Positions 25,321 to 34,943 of a DNA stretch of 64,000 nucleotides are shown here, piece after piece (the first letter of the stretch is position 1; each line of letters begins with the position of its first letter). Below the pieces are notes generated by a model. The model had not been told where the DNA came from, searched no databases, and was given only the letters and a program-made list of their open reading frames with translations. A program made the translations under genes and the position numbers. Source of the DNA: Falsihalocynthiibacter sp042445055 (GTDB taxonomy: Bacteria; Pseudomonadota; Alphaproteobacteria; Rhodobacterales; Rhodobacteraceae); the NCBI RefSeq assembly GCF_042445055.1, contig NZ_CP170339.1, positions 186,001 to 250,000 on the forward strand. Reading direction: 5' to 3'.

Positions 25321-25643
25321 TTGAGTTGAACCTGTAGCGGGTAACTTCCGTCCTCAAAATCTCCGAACAAGTCACCCACATCTGGGTGGCTTACGGGGAC
25401 GCCGGTGTAGTCCGCGACAAGGTTCTGCTCCGAGACATAAGCCACATAGTAGCTTTGGTCATTTTCTGCGAGCAGATGATAGAACGGCTGGTCCTTCTTG
25501 GGTCGGCTGCCTTCTGGGATGGCTTCGTACCATTCGTCGGTATTCGAGAACATTGCATCCACGTCAAACACCACCCCTCGGAAGGGATGTTTCCGGTGGC
25601 GCACCACCTGACCAAGATAATATTTGGCTCGTGTTTTCAGCAT
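25317..25643 (-). CDS. hspQ: Heat shock protein HspQ (hemimethylated DNA-binding YccV-like)
   Basis: A 108-aa protein with the HspQ/YccV domain: YYLGQVVRHRKHPFRGVVFDVD, the QPFYHLL segment and YVSEQNL. In E. coli HspQ binds hemimethylated origin DNA and acts as a Lon specificity factor. Convergent with the GGT-like gene, sharing the bases TTAG (25317-25320) for both stops. It is divergent from the AEC transporter gene. Confidence 0.95.
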   Translation of the reverse strand: MLKTRAKYYLGQVVRHRKHPFRGVVFDVDAMFSNTDEWYEAIPEGSRPKKDQPFYHLLAENDQSYYVAYVSEQNLVADYTGVPVSHPDVGDLFGDFEDGSYPLQVQLN

Positions 25644-25726
25644 TGCTTACATGCCCCCTATATGATTACTACTCAATCGACGAGGGGATTGTCCATGTTT
25701 GAGACGAATTTTGATGGAAACAAACT

Positions 25727-26608
25727 GTGGACATAGTTTTAACAGTTATCGAAATTGTCGCCCCTGTTTTCATCCTCGCCTCGATCGGATATTTCTGGGT
25801 TTTCTTTGGATTTGAGTACCGAGTTCAGTTCGTAACGGGCCTTGCGATGACCCTTTCGGTGCCTGCTTTGATCTTTGTCGCGCTGATGGAAACCGAAATT
25901 GAACCAAGCGCGCTCTCTCTCCTTCTGCTTGCGAGCGTATTAACCTACGGGGTGCTTACGCTTGTATTTTACCTTGTGGTTAAAGCACTTAACCTCGAAA
26001 TGCGGAGTTTCCTTCCGCCTCTCATTTTCAGTAACACAGGCAATGTCGGCCTTCCCCTTGCGTATTTCGCATTTGGCGAAGAGGGCTTTGCGTATGCGAT
26101 TGTTGTGTTTGCGGTCATGGCGATCTGGAGCTTCACCTTTGGTGTCTGGGTTGTGTCGGGTGGGGGTAGCATTCGCAAAGTTGTGAAAGAGCCGATGGTC
26201 GGCGCCACGATCCTTGGCGGGATCTTTATGTGGCAGGGCTGGACGACGCCCACTTTCTTAACCAACGCGCTTGAACTCGTTGGACAGATGGCGATTCCTC
26301 TTATGCTCGTGACGCTCGGCGTGGCAGTTGCGCGGCTTAAACCGGGACGTTTGGGACAAGCATTCTGGCTTTCCCTTCTCAAGGCGGCGCTCTGTGTAGG
26401 GTTCGCGGCGGGCGTAGGTATCTGGCTTGAACTTCCGCATGTAGCGCTGGCGGTACTGGTCCTTCAGGTCGGAACCCCAGTGGCCGTTACCTCCTATATG
26501 CTTGCGGAAAAATACGGTGCAGATTCAAATGCGGTGGCAGGGCTTGTGGTGGTATCCACGCTGCTCTCGGTTGCCGTAATTCCGCTTGCTCTCGGTTTCA
26601 TGATCTAA
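25727..26608 (+). CDS. AEC family transporter
   Basis: A 293-aa membrane protein of the auxin efflux carrier (PIN-like) family with about ten hydrophobic segments. It begins at GTG 25727 with a GGA-containing ribosome-binding site about 10 nt upstream; no ATG fits this frame. The conserved NTGNVGLPLAYFAFG motif near residue 103 and MAIPLMLVTLGVA are typical. Bacterial members export small organic acids or amino acids; the substrate is unknown. It is divergent from hspQ with an 83-bp gap. Confidence 0.93.
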   Translation: MDIVLTVIEIVAPVFILASIGYFWVFFGFEYRVQFVTGLAMTLSVPALIFVALMETEIEPSALSLLLLASVLTYGVLTLVFYLVVKALNLEMRSFLPPLIFSNTGNVGLPLAYFAFGEEGFAYAIVVFAVMAIWSFTFGVWVVSGGGSIRKVVKEPMVGATILGGIFMWQGWTTPTFLTNALELVGQMAIPLMLVTLGVAVARLKPGRLGQAFWLSLLKAALCVGFAAGVGIWLELPHVALAVLVLQVGTPVAVTSYMLAEKYGADSNAVAGLVVVSTLLSVAVIPLALGFMI

Positions 26609-26678
26609 AGTTATAGGTTTGTTATTTATCCGGCGATAGTTTTGCGCTATCCTAGGACAAAATATAAGCGAGGGGCAT

Positions 26679-27263
26679 ATGAGCAGACTTCTTCGCGCAA
26701 CAGCATTGATGATCTTGGTCGCCGCTTGCGGTGGGGGTAACTATTCTGCCCCGCGCAACCTCAACGACGCCTGTGCGATCCTCAAAGAGCGCGGTAAATA
26801 TTATAAAGAAATGAAACGCACCCAACGGCGTTGGGGTGTTCCAATCAGCGTACAAATGGCGACTCTTTATCAAGAGAGCAAGTTCGTGGGCAATGCGCGA
26901 ACGCCACACCAATTCGTTCTAGGTGTGATCCCGATGGGGCGTCAAAGCTCTGCATATGGATATAGTCAGGCACTTGATGCGACTTGGGACGAGTACAAAG
27001 ACGTGCGCGGCGGCCGAGGGGCCAAGCGGGACGACTTTGGCGATGCCGTGGATTTCATGGGGTGGTACATGGACGAAACCACACGCAAGCTTGGTATTTC
27101 CAAGGGCGATGCGGCCAACCAATACCTTGCCTATCACGAAGGACGTGCGGGTTATGCCCGTGGGTCTTACCGCTCTAAACCATGGCTGGTTAATGTTGCC
27201 AACAGTGTTGATGCGCGGGCGCGGCTTTACCACGCCCAGCTAAAACAATGCGGCAAGGCATAG
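26679..27263 (+). CDS. Transglycosylase SLT-like lipoprotein
   Basis: A 194-aa putative lipoprotein. The signal peptide ends in lipobox LVAAC (Cys17). The core has MATLYQESKF with the predicted catalytic Glu, followed by SSAYGYSQALDATW and YHEGRAGYARG, which matches a small lytic-transglycosylase fold. It would cut the peptidoglycan glycan strand from the inner face of the outer membrane. There is a 70-bp gap after the AEC gene and it converges on lolA. Confidence 0.88.
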   Translation: MSRLLRATALMILVAACGGGNYSAPRNLNDACAILKERGKYYKEMKRTQRRWGVPISVQMATLYQESKFVGNARTPHQFVLGVIPMGRQSSAYGYSQALDATWDEYKDVRGGRGAKRDDFGDAVDFMGWYMDETTRKLGISKGDAANQYLAYHEGRAGYARGSYRSKPWLVNVANSVDARARLYHAQLKQCGKA

Positions 27264-27270
27264 TGCCTCA

Positions 27271-27867
27271 TTAACGCCTATTCGCGGCTAGCGTGATATC
27301 AAAGAGGCTGGCGGGCATGTTCCCGCCCGTCTTGAAGTTACTCAGAATAACGCGCGTTTTACTTCCGGATGGGTCGTTGATAATCCACTCGATCAGCCGC
27401 GTTGGATTCGCCGCGAAAATCAAATCAATACTTCCATATTCTGGCTTCTGAGGGTCACGAGCACGCACAACGGTATCAGTTCCGCGCGTTCCGTGCCCTG
27501 TAACCATGCGCGCCTGTGCTAGGTTCACGCGCTTGGCGAGAATGATGCTCAGTGGGGTGCGGCTTAGGGGGTATTGCTCGGGGCCAGCGTTGGATTTCTG
27601 ATCAAAGATCGCAACTTGCCCACCACCCGCGATAACAAGCGCCTCATTGGGCGGATCATATTCGAACCGTGCGCGCCCAGGGCGGCGCATATACAGAGTT
27701 CCCGCAGACTTAGATCCATCCGCGTTGATCTGTGTAAACCGGCTCTGGGCGGTTTCAAAACTATTGAAATAGTTTGAAAGCGTGTTCAACGAGAGCTTTT
27801 CTGCCGCAGCAGGAAGAGCGAGAAAGGTTGCCAGCACTGGCACCAAAAGGAGGCGTAAATGTTTCAT
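27271..27867 (-). CDS. lolA: Outer-membrane lipoprotein carrier protein LolA
   Basis: A 198-aa periplasmic chaperone with a cleavable signal peptide (to ALPAAA, about residue 22). Conserved features are AQSRFTQINADGS, GTLYMRRPGRARFEYDPP near residue 57 and a basic C-terminus. It carries lipoproteins from LolCDE to the outer membrane. It lies 71 nt after ftsK on the same strand, as in other Rhodobacterales. Confidence 0.95.
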   Translation of the reverse strand: MKHLRLLLVPVLATFLALPAAAEKLSLNTLSNYFNSFETAQSRFTQINADGSKSAGTLYMRRPGRARFEYDPPNEALVIAGGGQVAIFDQKSNAGPEQYPLSRTPLSIILAKRVNLAQARMVTGHGTRGTDTVVRARDPQKPEYGSIDLIFAANPTRLIEWIINDPSGSKTRVILSNFKTGGNMPASLFDITLAANRR

Positions 27868-27938
27868 ACGAACATACTTAGCCGCTTTCGGTGGAATTGC
27901 CAGCCAACCCTAATCACAAAGCGTTTATTTGCCGATAC

Positions 27939-30803
27939 CTACTGTTCGGGCACCAGAATTTCACGTTTACCTACATGGTTAGCAGGGGAAACGAGGTTCT
28001 CGTCTTCCATCTGCTCTACGAGGCGCGCGGCCTTGTTATAGCCAATCGAGAGCTTGCGTTGGATATACGAGGTCGAGCATTTGCGATCCTTCAGAACAAT
28101 CGCAACCGCTTGATCGTATAGCGCATCTTCGCCATTTGTGTTGCCACCCAAACCAAGAACGAGGTCGATGTTGCTCTCGGTGTCCTCATCGGGGCCGTCA
28201 ACGATACCTGATTTATATTCAGGCGCGCCATAAGCCTTGAGGTGATTAACGATTTCCTCGACTTCTTCGTCGCTACAGAACGGGCCGTGAATACGCGTGA
28301 TTTTGCTACCACCCGCCATATAGAGCATGTCGCCCATACCCAAGAGCTGCTCGGCACCCATTTCGCCAAGGATCGTGCGGCTGTCGATCTTGCTGGTGAC
28401 TTGGAACGAAATCCGAGTCGGGAAGTTTGCCTTGATCGTACCGGTGATCACGTCGACCGATGGGCGCTGTGTCGCCATAATAAGGTGAATACCCGACGCA
28501 CGCGCCATTTGCGCAAGGCGTTGGATGCAGGCCTCGATCTCTTTGCCCGCAACCATCATAAGGTCGGCCATCTCGTCGACGACAACAACAATGTATGGCA
28601 TCTTCTCGGGCGCGAATTCCTCTGTCTCAAAGACTGGATCGCCCGTTTCATCATCAAAACCGGTCTGAACGGTGCGGCTGAACATCTCGTTCTTGGCGAG
28701 CGCATCGCGTACGCGTCCGTTATAGCCGTCGATATTCCGAACACCCATCTTGGACATCTTGCGATAGCGCTCTTCCATCTCGCCCACGACCCATTTCAGG
28801 GCCACAACAGCCTTCTTAGGGTCTGTTACAACTGGGCTAAGAAGATGCGGGATGCCGTCATAGACGCTAAGTTCAAGCATCTTGGGGTCGATCATGATCA
28901 GGCGGCACTCTTCTGGCGTAAGTTTATACAGAAGCGACAGGATCATCGTGTTGATCGCGACCGACTTACCCGAACCCGTTGTACCCGCAATCAGAAGGTG
29001 AGGCATCTTGGCAAGGTTAGCGACGATTGGCTCGCCACCGATATCCTTACCCAAGGCAAGTGGCAGCTTCATTCCGGTATCGCCGAAATCACGTGCAGAG
29101 AGAATTTCGCGAAGTACAACCATTTCGCGGTTCTCATTCGGAAGTTCGATCCCGATCACCGAACGCCCGGGAACGGTGGAAACACGCGCAGAAAGCGCAG
29201 ACATCGAACGCGCGATATCGTCGGCAAGGCCGATTACTCGGCTCGCCTTGAGGCCGGGCGCTGGCTCTAGTTCGTACATGGTCACAACCGGACCCGGACG
29301 TACCGCTACGATTTCACCCTTTACGCCATAGTCATCCAGAACGTTCTCCAACATCCGCGCGTTCTCTTCGAGCGCTTCGTCAGAGAGATGATGACGCTGA
29401 ATCGAATCCGGACTCGCCAAGAGCGAAAGTGGTGGGAGTTCAAATTGATCAGCTTGCTCATCAAACTGAAGTGCTGGCTGCGCCTCGGCTTGGGCACGGC
29501 TTGATGGTTGAATAGGCTTGCGCACATTGTGCTGAACCACGGGCTTGGTGATAGGCGCCGCAGGGATTTGTGGCGCAACCATCTGGGGCCGCGCAACAGG
29601 CGGTTCTTCCACATAGGGTTGCTCGGAAACAGGCTCTATCACCGCCTCATCGGGGTAATCGTCATACACAGAAGCCTGAGGAGGTTCTGCACTCAATACC
29701 AACGGGTTCGGCCCCTTTGGGCGCTTGAGTTGCGGCTCCGCACGCACTGTGGCGACGCGCGGCGCTGCGCGAACGCGCGATTTGATTACGTTTGAGATAC
29801 GTGCCTTGATGCGCTCTTCGTCATCCATTTCCTCTGGCTGTTGCGCAGTCAATTCCGGCTCGATATGAACAGGCGCCGGTGCGCGCTTTTTCATAAGGGG
29901 AACGCGGGCCAACAAACTTGGCTTTGGCGAAGGTTGCGCCTCGGCTTGAGGCTGAACATGTGGCTCAATTACAGGCTCTGAGCGGACAACCTGCGCACGT
30001 AAGGGCGGCTCAGTCAGTTCACCATAACCAGCGGGTTGCGCGCCGCGCTCCTCAAAATCGGCATACTGCGCCGCTCCTTGCGCCATGAGGGCGGCTTCTT
30101 GACGGCGGCTTTCGCGGTTCTCTTTGGCGCGTTTTGCGGCCAACATTGCTTCGCTCGCGCCACGCCCCATGAGGTTCATCAAACGGGCATAGCCCATAAT
30201 CAGACCAACGAGTAAAAAGCGCCCGATCAAACGCAGCTCAGGTTTGGTAAAGCCCAGAACAAAGAAACCAGCCACCAACATCAAAACGCCCGTCACCAGC
30301 GAGAATATCTTGAAACCAACGGTCGTCGTAATGCCAATTCCGTTCAATAGTCCGCCAGAAACCATCTCGCCGAACATTCCGCCCAACCCAAAGCTGTGAC
30401 TCCAATCAGCGGAGGGCGCATAGGTTTCGGCATGAACAGAGAATATCGCGATCCAGATCGGCACGAAAATCAGACGCGAGAGCGCACGTTCAGCGCCTTG
30501 GTGCGCAACGAGGCGAACTCCCCATCCGATCAAGGCGATCGGCACACCCCAACTGGCAATACCCGCGATGATGAACAGCGGCGAAGCAATCGCCGCGCCA
30601 AATCCGCCCAACCAGTTTTGAATCGGAGCACTCGTCGCCGAGAACCAGCTTGGATCAGTCGGCGAGTAGGACGCGAGCATCATGGAGACCAAAACACCTG
30701 CGACGATCATGGCGATACCCACAAGTTCCTTGCCACGTTTTTCGAGCGCGGCCTGAACATTGGTGTCTAACAATGGATCACGTTGTCTTGTTTGGTAAGC
30801 CAT
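27939..30803 (-). CDS. ftsK: DNA translocase FtsK
   Basis: A 954-aa septal DNA translocase. The N-terminal membrane domain has about four transmembrane segments within residues 1-205. A Pro/Glu-rich linker covers roughly 205-430. The motor has Walker A GTTGSGKSVAINTM near residue 607 and Walker B IVVVVDEMADLMMV. The C-terminal gamma winged helix (about 890-950) has SYIQRKLSIGYNKAARL for KOPS recognition. It couples chromosome dimer resolution to division. It starts 3 nt after the aminotransferase stop, so it is operonic. Confidence 0.97.
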   Translation of the reverse strand: MAYQTRQRDPLLDTNVQAALEKRGKELVGIAMIVAGVLVSMMLASYSPTDPSWFSATSAPIQNWLGGFGAAIASPLFIIAGIASWGVPIALIGWGVRLVAHQGAERALSRLIFVPIWIAIFSVHAETYAPSADWSHSFGLGGMFGEMVSGGLLNGIGITTTVGFKIFSLVTGVLMLVAGFFVLGFTKPELRLIGRFLLVGLIMGYARLMNLMGRGASEAMLAAKRAKENRESRRQEAALMAQGAAQYADFEERGAQPAGYGELTEPPLRAQVVRSEPVIEPHVQPQAEAQPSPKPSLLARVPLMKKRAPAPVHIEPELTAQQPEEMDDEERIKARISNVIKSRVRAAPRVATVRAEPQLKRPKGPNPLVLSAEPPQASVYDDYPDEAVIEPVSEQPYVEEPPVARPQMVAPQIPAAPITKPVVQHNVRKPIQPSSRAQAEAQPALQFDEQADQFELPPLSLLASPDSIQRHHLSDEALEENARMLENVLDDYGVKGEIVAVRPGPVVTMYELEPAPGLKASRVIGLADDIARSMSALSARVSTVPGRSVIGIELPNENREMVVLREILSARDFGDTGMKLPLALGKDIGGEPIVANLAKMPHLLIAGTTGSGKSVAINTMILSLLYKLTPEECRLIMIDPKMLELSVYDGIPHLLSPVVTDPKKAVVALKWVVGEMEERYRKMSKMGVRNIDGYNGRVRDALAKNEMFSRTVQTGFDDETGDPVFETEEFAPEKMPYIVVVVDEMADLMMVAGKEIEACIQRLAQMARASGIHLIMATQRPSVDVITGTIKANFPTRISFQVTSKIDSRTILGEMGAEQLLGMGDMLYMAGGSKITRIHGPFCSDEEVEEIVNHLKAYGAPEYKSGIVDGPDEDTESNIDLVLGLGGNTNGEDALYDQAVAIVLKDRKCSTSYIQRKLSIGYNKAARLVEQMEDENLVSPANHVGKREILVPEQ

Positions 30804-30806
30804 ACT

Positions 30807-31991
30807 CTACTGTCCCTCATTGTAAATGCAGTTCCGAATCTTCATAAGACCCGCCCGCATCTCTTCTTTTGGGGCGACAAGGGCTACACGAATGTACCCT
30901 GCACCCGGATTAAATCCATTAACTTCGCGACTGAGATAAGCTCCGGGGAGCACCCGAACGCCTGTCTTGCGCCAAATATCGAGAGCGGCTTGCTCGCCGT
31001 CATTCACTGGAAGCCATAGGAAAAACCCTGCATCCGGTGAAATGTACCCCTCGACGTCCTTAAATATCTCATCCGCAATCGCGAATTTCTCATCATATAG
31101 CGCGCGGTTCGCCACCACGTGCGCCTCGTCCTGCCATACGCGCGCAGCGGCAAGCTGAAGCGGCAAGGGCAAAGGTGCGCCGGAATAGGCTCTAAGCAAA
31201 CGAACACGCGCCATCGTTTCAGGACCACCCGCAACAAATCCAGAGCGCAAACCAGGGAGGTTTGATCGTTTGGATAGCGAGTGGAAAATTACAACCCGCT
31301 CGGGGTCGGCACCCATCTCAAGCGCCACCTGTAACGCGCCTGCGGGTGCTTCACCACGGTAAATCTCGGAATAGCATTCATCGGCGAAAATCTGGAAGTC
31401 GTACTCCTCGGCCAGAGCAATCAGGGACTTCCAATAATCACGATCCGCAACTGTGCCCTGCGGATTTGACGGGGAACAGATATATGCAATTGCCACGCGT
31501 GACAGAACTTCTGGCGGCAACGAAGCGTAGTCAGGCAAGAAGCCCGTCTCGGCCGTTGCGGGGACAAATACAGTTTCGGCAACAACCGAAATCGCCGCGA
31601 TTGCGTAAACTTGATAGAACGGATTTGGAACCAAAACGACGGGCTTGCCGTTCTTTTCCTCAGGGCAAAGCGCCATCGCGGCGTTGTACAATCCTTCACG
31701 CGTTCCGTTCAGCGCCATGATCTGAGCACTCGGAATTGCGATATCATAACGGCGTTTTATCCAGCCCGAGATGGCATCAAGCAATTCTGGCGCGCCATCG
31801 TTCGGAGGATATTTGTTAAATCCAGCCGCGTTCTCGGCAATAACCTCAGAGACAAATGACGGGCTCGCGTGTTGCGGCTCGCCGATGGTCATAGCGATAG
31901 GGTCACCCCCAGGGGCGTGCGAATCCAATAGGGTTCGCAGACGCGGAAACGCGTATTCTGGCAGGTTCGAAAACCGCTCTGGAAATACCAT
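30807..31991 (-). CDS. Class I/II aminotransferase, probable succinyldiaminopimelate transaminase
   Basis: A 394-aa fold-type I PLP enzyme. It has TIGEPQHASP near residue 36, NGTREGLYN, SPSNPQGT, FADECYSEIY and the PLP-lysine motif HSLSKRSNLPGLRSG. The combination matches the DapC-like group used in lysine/diaminopimelate synthesis, but specificity is inferred only. GAGG precedes the ATG. A 7-bp hairpin (32018-32024 with 32047-32053) lies in its leader. It is directly followed by ftsK. Confidence 0.88.
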   Translation of the reverse strand: MVFPERFSNLPEYAFPRLRTLLDSHAPGGDPIAMTIGEPQHASPSFVSEVIAENAAGFNKYPPNDGAPELLDAISGWIKRRYDIAIPSAQIMALNGTREGLYNAAMALCPEEKNGKPVVLVPNPFYQVYAIAAISVVAETVFVPATAETGFLPDYASLPPEVLSRVAIAYICSPSNPQGTVADRDYWKSLIALAEEYDFQIFADECYSEIYRGEAPAGALQVALEMGADPERVVIFHSLSKRSNLPGLRSGFVAGGPETMARVRLLRAYSGAPLPLPLQLAAARVWQDEAHVVANRALYDEKFAIADEIFKDVEGYISPDAGFFLWLPVNDGEQAALDIWRKTGVRVLPGAYLSREVNGFNPGAGYIRVALVAPKEEMRAGLMKIRNCIYNEGQ

Positions 31992-32064
31992 ATGTGCCTC
32001 AATGTCGGGATCATTAACGCCCCGTTATTCGCCCAGAGTAGCGGCGCGGGGCGCTTTGGTCCAG

Positions 32065-32094
32065 AAAAACGCCAATTTTTTCTGCCGCTTGGCG
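32065..32094 (-). terminator. Probable rho-independent terminator after the amidase gene
   Basis: Read on the minus strand, CGCCAA pairs with TTGGCG across a 13-nt loop and is followed by TTTTT. An alternative 8-bp stem CAGAAAAA / TTTTTCTG overlaps it (32062-32084). The stem is short, so efficiency is doubtful. The 128-bp gap holds nothing else but the aminotransferase leader. Confidence 0.5.
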
Positions 32095-32119
32095 AGAATG
32101 ATGTGTCTTTTAGGCCAGC

Positions 32120-33448
32120 CTAGGATTTAACGATATCTTCGGCCGCGCACCCATAACGCAACAGCGCCTCTTCCTGCATCGGCCCACCGAGCATCATGAA
32201 TCCCGCCGAAGGAACGCTTGTGGGCAATGTTAGAGCCGATAAACCCAGTAAGTTGCCAATTCGCGTGTTGCGCAGCGTCATCAAATTTTGCTCAACGTAG
32301 TAGTCCTTGTCGTCCAAAAGTCTCTGATGCTTGGGCGGCATAATCGGTGCAGTTGGAAGAACAACCACATCAAAGCTTGACGATGCCGCGGCCCATTCGT
32401 GCCGGATCACCTCAAGACGGCGCCATGCAGCAACGTAGTCGGCCGCAAGCACATCTTTGCCGCTTCGAAAGCGTTCTAGAATAGGTGGAAACATCTTTTC
32501 TGGCGCGGCTTCAATCTCGGATTTCCAGATGCCGTACGCCTCCGCCGAGAACAAAACCGGAGAGAAATCCATGGCCTCGTTCAATGCGGAAAATTCAAAA
32601 TCCGCCGCAACGATTCCTGCCGAATTTAGCTGGGATAGAGCCTGTTCAAACCCTTTCGACGCGCTTGCATCAAGGTCATCTTGGGCGATGGTCTTGAGCA
32701 CACAAACCCGCAATCCCTTTACCGTTGCGCCTTCTAGATCCGCGGGTTTACCCCCTTCGAGCATTGCGAGCATCTGCGCGGCATCTTCGACGGAGCGAGC
32801 GAGCGGCCCGACGGTATCGAAGCGCTCACAAAGCGGTACAGCACCCCTACAGGAAACACGCCCCGCAGTGGTTTTCAGCCCAACCAGATCATTCCATGCC
32901 GCAGGAATACGCACCGAGCCGCCAGTGTCGGAACCGATGGAAATGGGTGCAAGCCCAAACGCCACCGATGTCGCAGCGCCAGACGAACTACCGCCTGCAA
33001 CTGCTTCCATATCGTTCACACAGGGCGGTGTTTCTTTGACTGGATTTAGGCCAAGCCCAGAGAATGCCAACTCCGACAAATGCGTTTTGCCAAGGCAAAC
33101 CGACCCCGAAAGAGTCGCCGTCCTTAGGACCTCTGCATCCTCGCTCGGGACGCGACCGCTTAGCAGGTCTGAGCCCGCCTCAGTCGCGATGCCTGCACTA
33201 TCGAAGAGATCCTTCCAACTGACGGGAACACCATCCAATAGTCCCAAACGCGCCTCGTTTTGCGCTCTCTTACGGGCTGCTTCGGCTTCGGAACGCGCGC
33301 GTTTGGCGGTGACTTGGGTATAGATACGAGGGCTTAGTTCGGAAGCGGCGATTGCCTCCAGATATGCTTCGGTCAGCTCAACGGGGTTAATCTCGCCCGC
33401 GCCAATTCCACGCCCCAAATCCGAAGCCGTTGCCTTTAGCCAATCCAT
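32120..33448 (-). CDS. Amidase signature family protein
   Basis: A 442-aa amidase. The signature block has GGSSSGAATSVAFGL and GSDTGGSVRIPAA. The general-base Lys is in VSWKDLFD. Together these give the Ser-cisSer-Lys triad. The length and lack of GatB/GatC neighbours argue against a tRNA amidotransferase subunit, and the substrate is unknown. It precedes the aminotransferase-ftsK-lolA run on the same strand and is divergent from the ubiH-like gene. Confidence 0.9.
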   Translation of the reverse strand: MDWLKATASDLGRGIGAGEINPVELTEAYLEAIAASELSPRIYTQVTAKRARSEAEAARKRAQNEARLGLLDGVPVSWKDLFDSAGIATEAGSDLLSGRVPSEDAEVLRTATLSGSVCLGKTHLSELAFSGLGLNPVKETPPCVNDMEAVAGGSSSGAATSVAFGLAPISIGSDTGGSVRIPAAWNDLVGLKTTAGRVSCRGAVPLCERFDTVGPLARSVEDAAQMLAMLEGGKPADLEGATVKGLRVCVLKTIAQDDLDASASKGFEQALSQLNSAGIVAADFEFSALNEAMDFSPVLFSAEAYGIWKSEIEAAPEKMFPPILERFRSGKDVLAADYVAAWRRLEVIRHEWAAASSSFDVVVLPTAPIMPPKHQRLLDDKDYYVEQNLMTLRNTRIGNLLGLSALTLPTSVPSAGFMMLGGPMQEEALLRYGCAAEDIVKS

Positions 33449-33537
33449 AATCCAATCCTCAAACTGCGCCCTAGAGTCGCGACCCTAGCGACAGCAGAAC
33501 GCATGGACAATCCCGAGATTTACGCCAATATACTCTC

Positions 33538-34764
33538 ATGAGCATTGACACAGATATTCTTATTGTCGGCGGCGGATTGAATGGCGCCTCGATGGCACTG
33601 GCATTTTCACAAGCCGGGTTGACCACGACACTGATTGACGCCCTGCCAGTACAGACGCGCAAATCGGATACCTTCGATGGGCGCGGATATGCGCTTGCGC
33701 TGGCTTCGCAACGAATGCTGTCGGCGCTTGGTGTTTGGCCGGAGGTCGCGGACCACTCGCAACCGATTTTGGACGTCAAAGTTACCGATGGTCGCGCGGG
33801 CGAAGGCCCCTCCCCTCTCATGCTTCACTTCGATCATGCCGAACTCGAAGAAGGTCCGATGGGCTATATGGTCGAGGACCGGTTCTTACGGGTCGCACTC
33901 TTGAATGCGTTGGATGCACAGGAAAATATTACCTCGATTTCTGGTGAAACCGTTATCGCGCAAGAGACCAATAACACCCGCGTTAGGGTCACATTATCGA
34001 ACGGCAAGACCATCTCGGCGCGGCTTCTTGTTGGCTCGGATGGCAAGAAAAGTGGTACAGCAGAGCGCGCGGGAATTTCACGCAACGTCAAGGATTACGG
34101 TCAAACCGCGCTCGTTGCCGCTGTTGCGCATGAAAAGCCGCATAATGGCTGTGCGCATCAGTTTTTCATGCCCGCAGGTCCGCTGGCAATTCTACCGCTT
34201 CCGGGAAATGTTTCGTCCATTGTCTGGAGCGAAACCCACGAAAACGCCGCGCGCATTTCGTCGCTTTCCGATGATGCATTCCTAGAGGAACTAAGACCGC
34301 GTTTCGGCAGCTTCCTCGGAGAAATCTCGCTTGCGGGGGGGCGTTTCTCATACCCTCTGGTGCTTTCAATGGCGCAAGCAAAGATCGCGCAGCGGACGGC
34401 GCTGGTTGGGGATGCGGCACAGGGTATTCATCCAATTGCCGGACAGGGGCTGAACCTTGGCCTACGAGATGTCGGCGCACTTGCGCAAGTAGTGGTGGAG
34501 GCCAAAAGACGCGGCGAAGACATCGGTGCGATCGACGTTCTAGAGCGGTATCAACAATGGCGCCGCTTCGACACCAACGCGCTTGCGGGCGCGACGGATG
34601 GGTTTAACGCTCTGTTCTCAAACGATAATCCCGCGCTTCGTGCGGTTCGGGATATCGGACTGGGCATCGTCAATGCCCTCCCACCGGTGCGACGTCGTTT
34701 CATGCGCGAAGCGGCAGGGCTTACTGGCGAACTACCCAAGCTGCTGCAAGGGCGGCAAATCTAG
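33538..34764 (+). CDS. UbiH/UbiF/COQ6-family FAD-dependent monooxygenase
   Basis: A 408-aa flavoprotein hydroxylase. The FAD Rossmann motif is VGGGLNGASMALAFS, the DG motif LVGSDGKKSG and the GD motif ALVGDAAQGIHPIAGQGLN. It belongs to the ubiquinone-ring hydroxylases; which ring carbon it modifies cannot be told. Its stop TAG shares the tetranucleotide CTAG with the convergent Trm112-like gene. Confidence 0.93.
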   Translation: MSIDTDILIVGGGLNGASMALAFSQAGLTTTLIDALPVQTRKSDTFDGRGYALALASQRMLSALGVWPEVADHSQPILDVKVTDGRAGEGPSPLMLHFDHAELEEGPMGYMVEDRFLRVALLNALDAQENITSISGETVIAQETNNTRVRVTLSNGKTISARLLVGSDGKKSGTAERAGISRNVKDYGQTALVAAVAHEKPHNGCAHQFFMPAGPLAILPLPGNVSSIVWSETHENAARISSLSDDAFLEELRPRFGSFLGEISLAGGRFSYPLVLSMAQAKIAQRTALVGDAAQGIHPIAGQGLNLGLRDVGALAQVVVEAKRRGEDIGAIDVLERYQQWRRFDTNALAGATDGFNALFSNDNPALRAVRDIGLGIVNALPPVRRRFMREAAGLTGELPKLLQGRQI

Positions 34765-34943
34765 TCGAGCTTACGCGCTTCATCAACGAGCATAACAGGA
34801 ATGCCGTCGCGGATCGGAAAAGCCAAATTTGCCGATTTCGAGATAAGTTCCGACGCTTGCGCATCATAGTCCAGACGCTGATGCGAAATCGGACACACGA
34901 GAGATTCGAGCATCTTAGGGTCGAATGAACCTTCGTTTGTCAT
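34761..34943 (-). CDS. Trm112 family protein
   Basis: A 60-aa protein of the Trm112/YcaR type, with MLESLVCPISHQRLDYD near residue 11 and FPIRDGIPVMLVDEAR at the C-terminus. Only one of the usual zinc cysteines remains, as in other bacterial homologues. The eukaryotic relative activates methyltransferases; the bacterial role is open. The ATG at 34943 overlaps the LON-domain gene stop as ATGA. Confidence 0.88.
   Translation of the reverse strand: MTNEGSFDPKMLESLVCPISHQRLDYDAQASELISKSANLAFPIRDGIPVMLVDEARKLD

Noticed and set aside
26629..26651. GATAG/CTATC hairpin before the SLT-like lipoprotein gene
   Set aside because: Only five base pairs and no T-run; not convincing as a terminator or operator.
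28242..29270. 342-codon open frame antisense to ftsK
   Set aside because: It covers the conserved FtsK motor domain and has no recognisable motif or ribosome-binding site.
32457..33323. 288-codon open frame antisense to the amidase
   Set aside because: It is a shadow of the amidase signature region; its product is Ser/Ala/Pro-rich and unlike a real protein.
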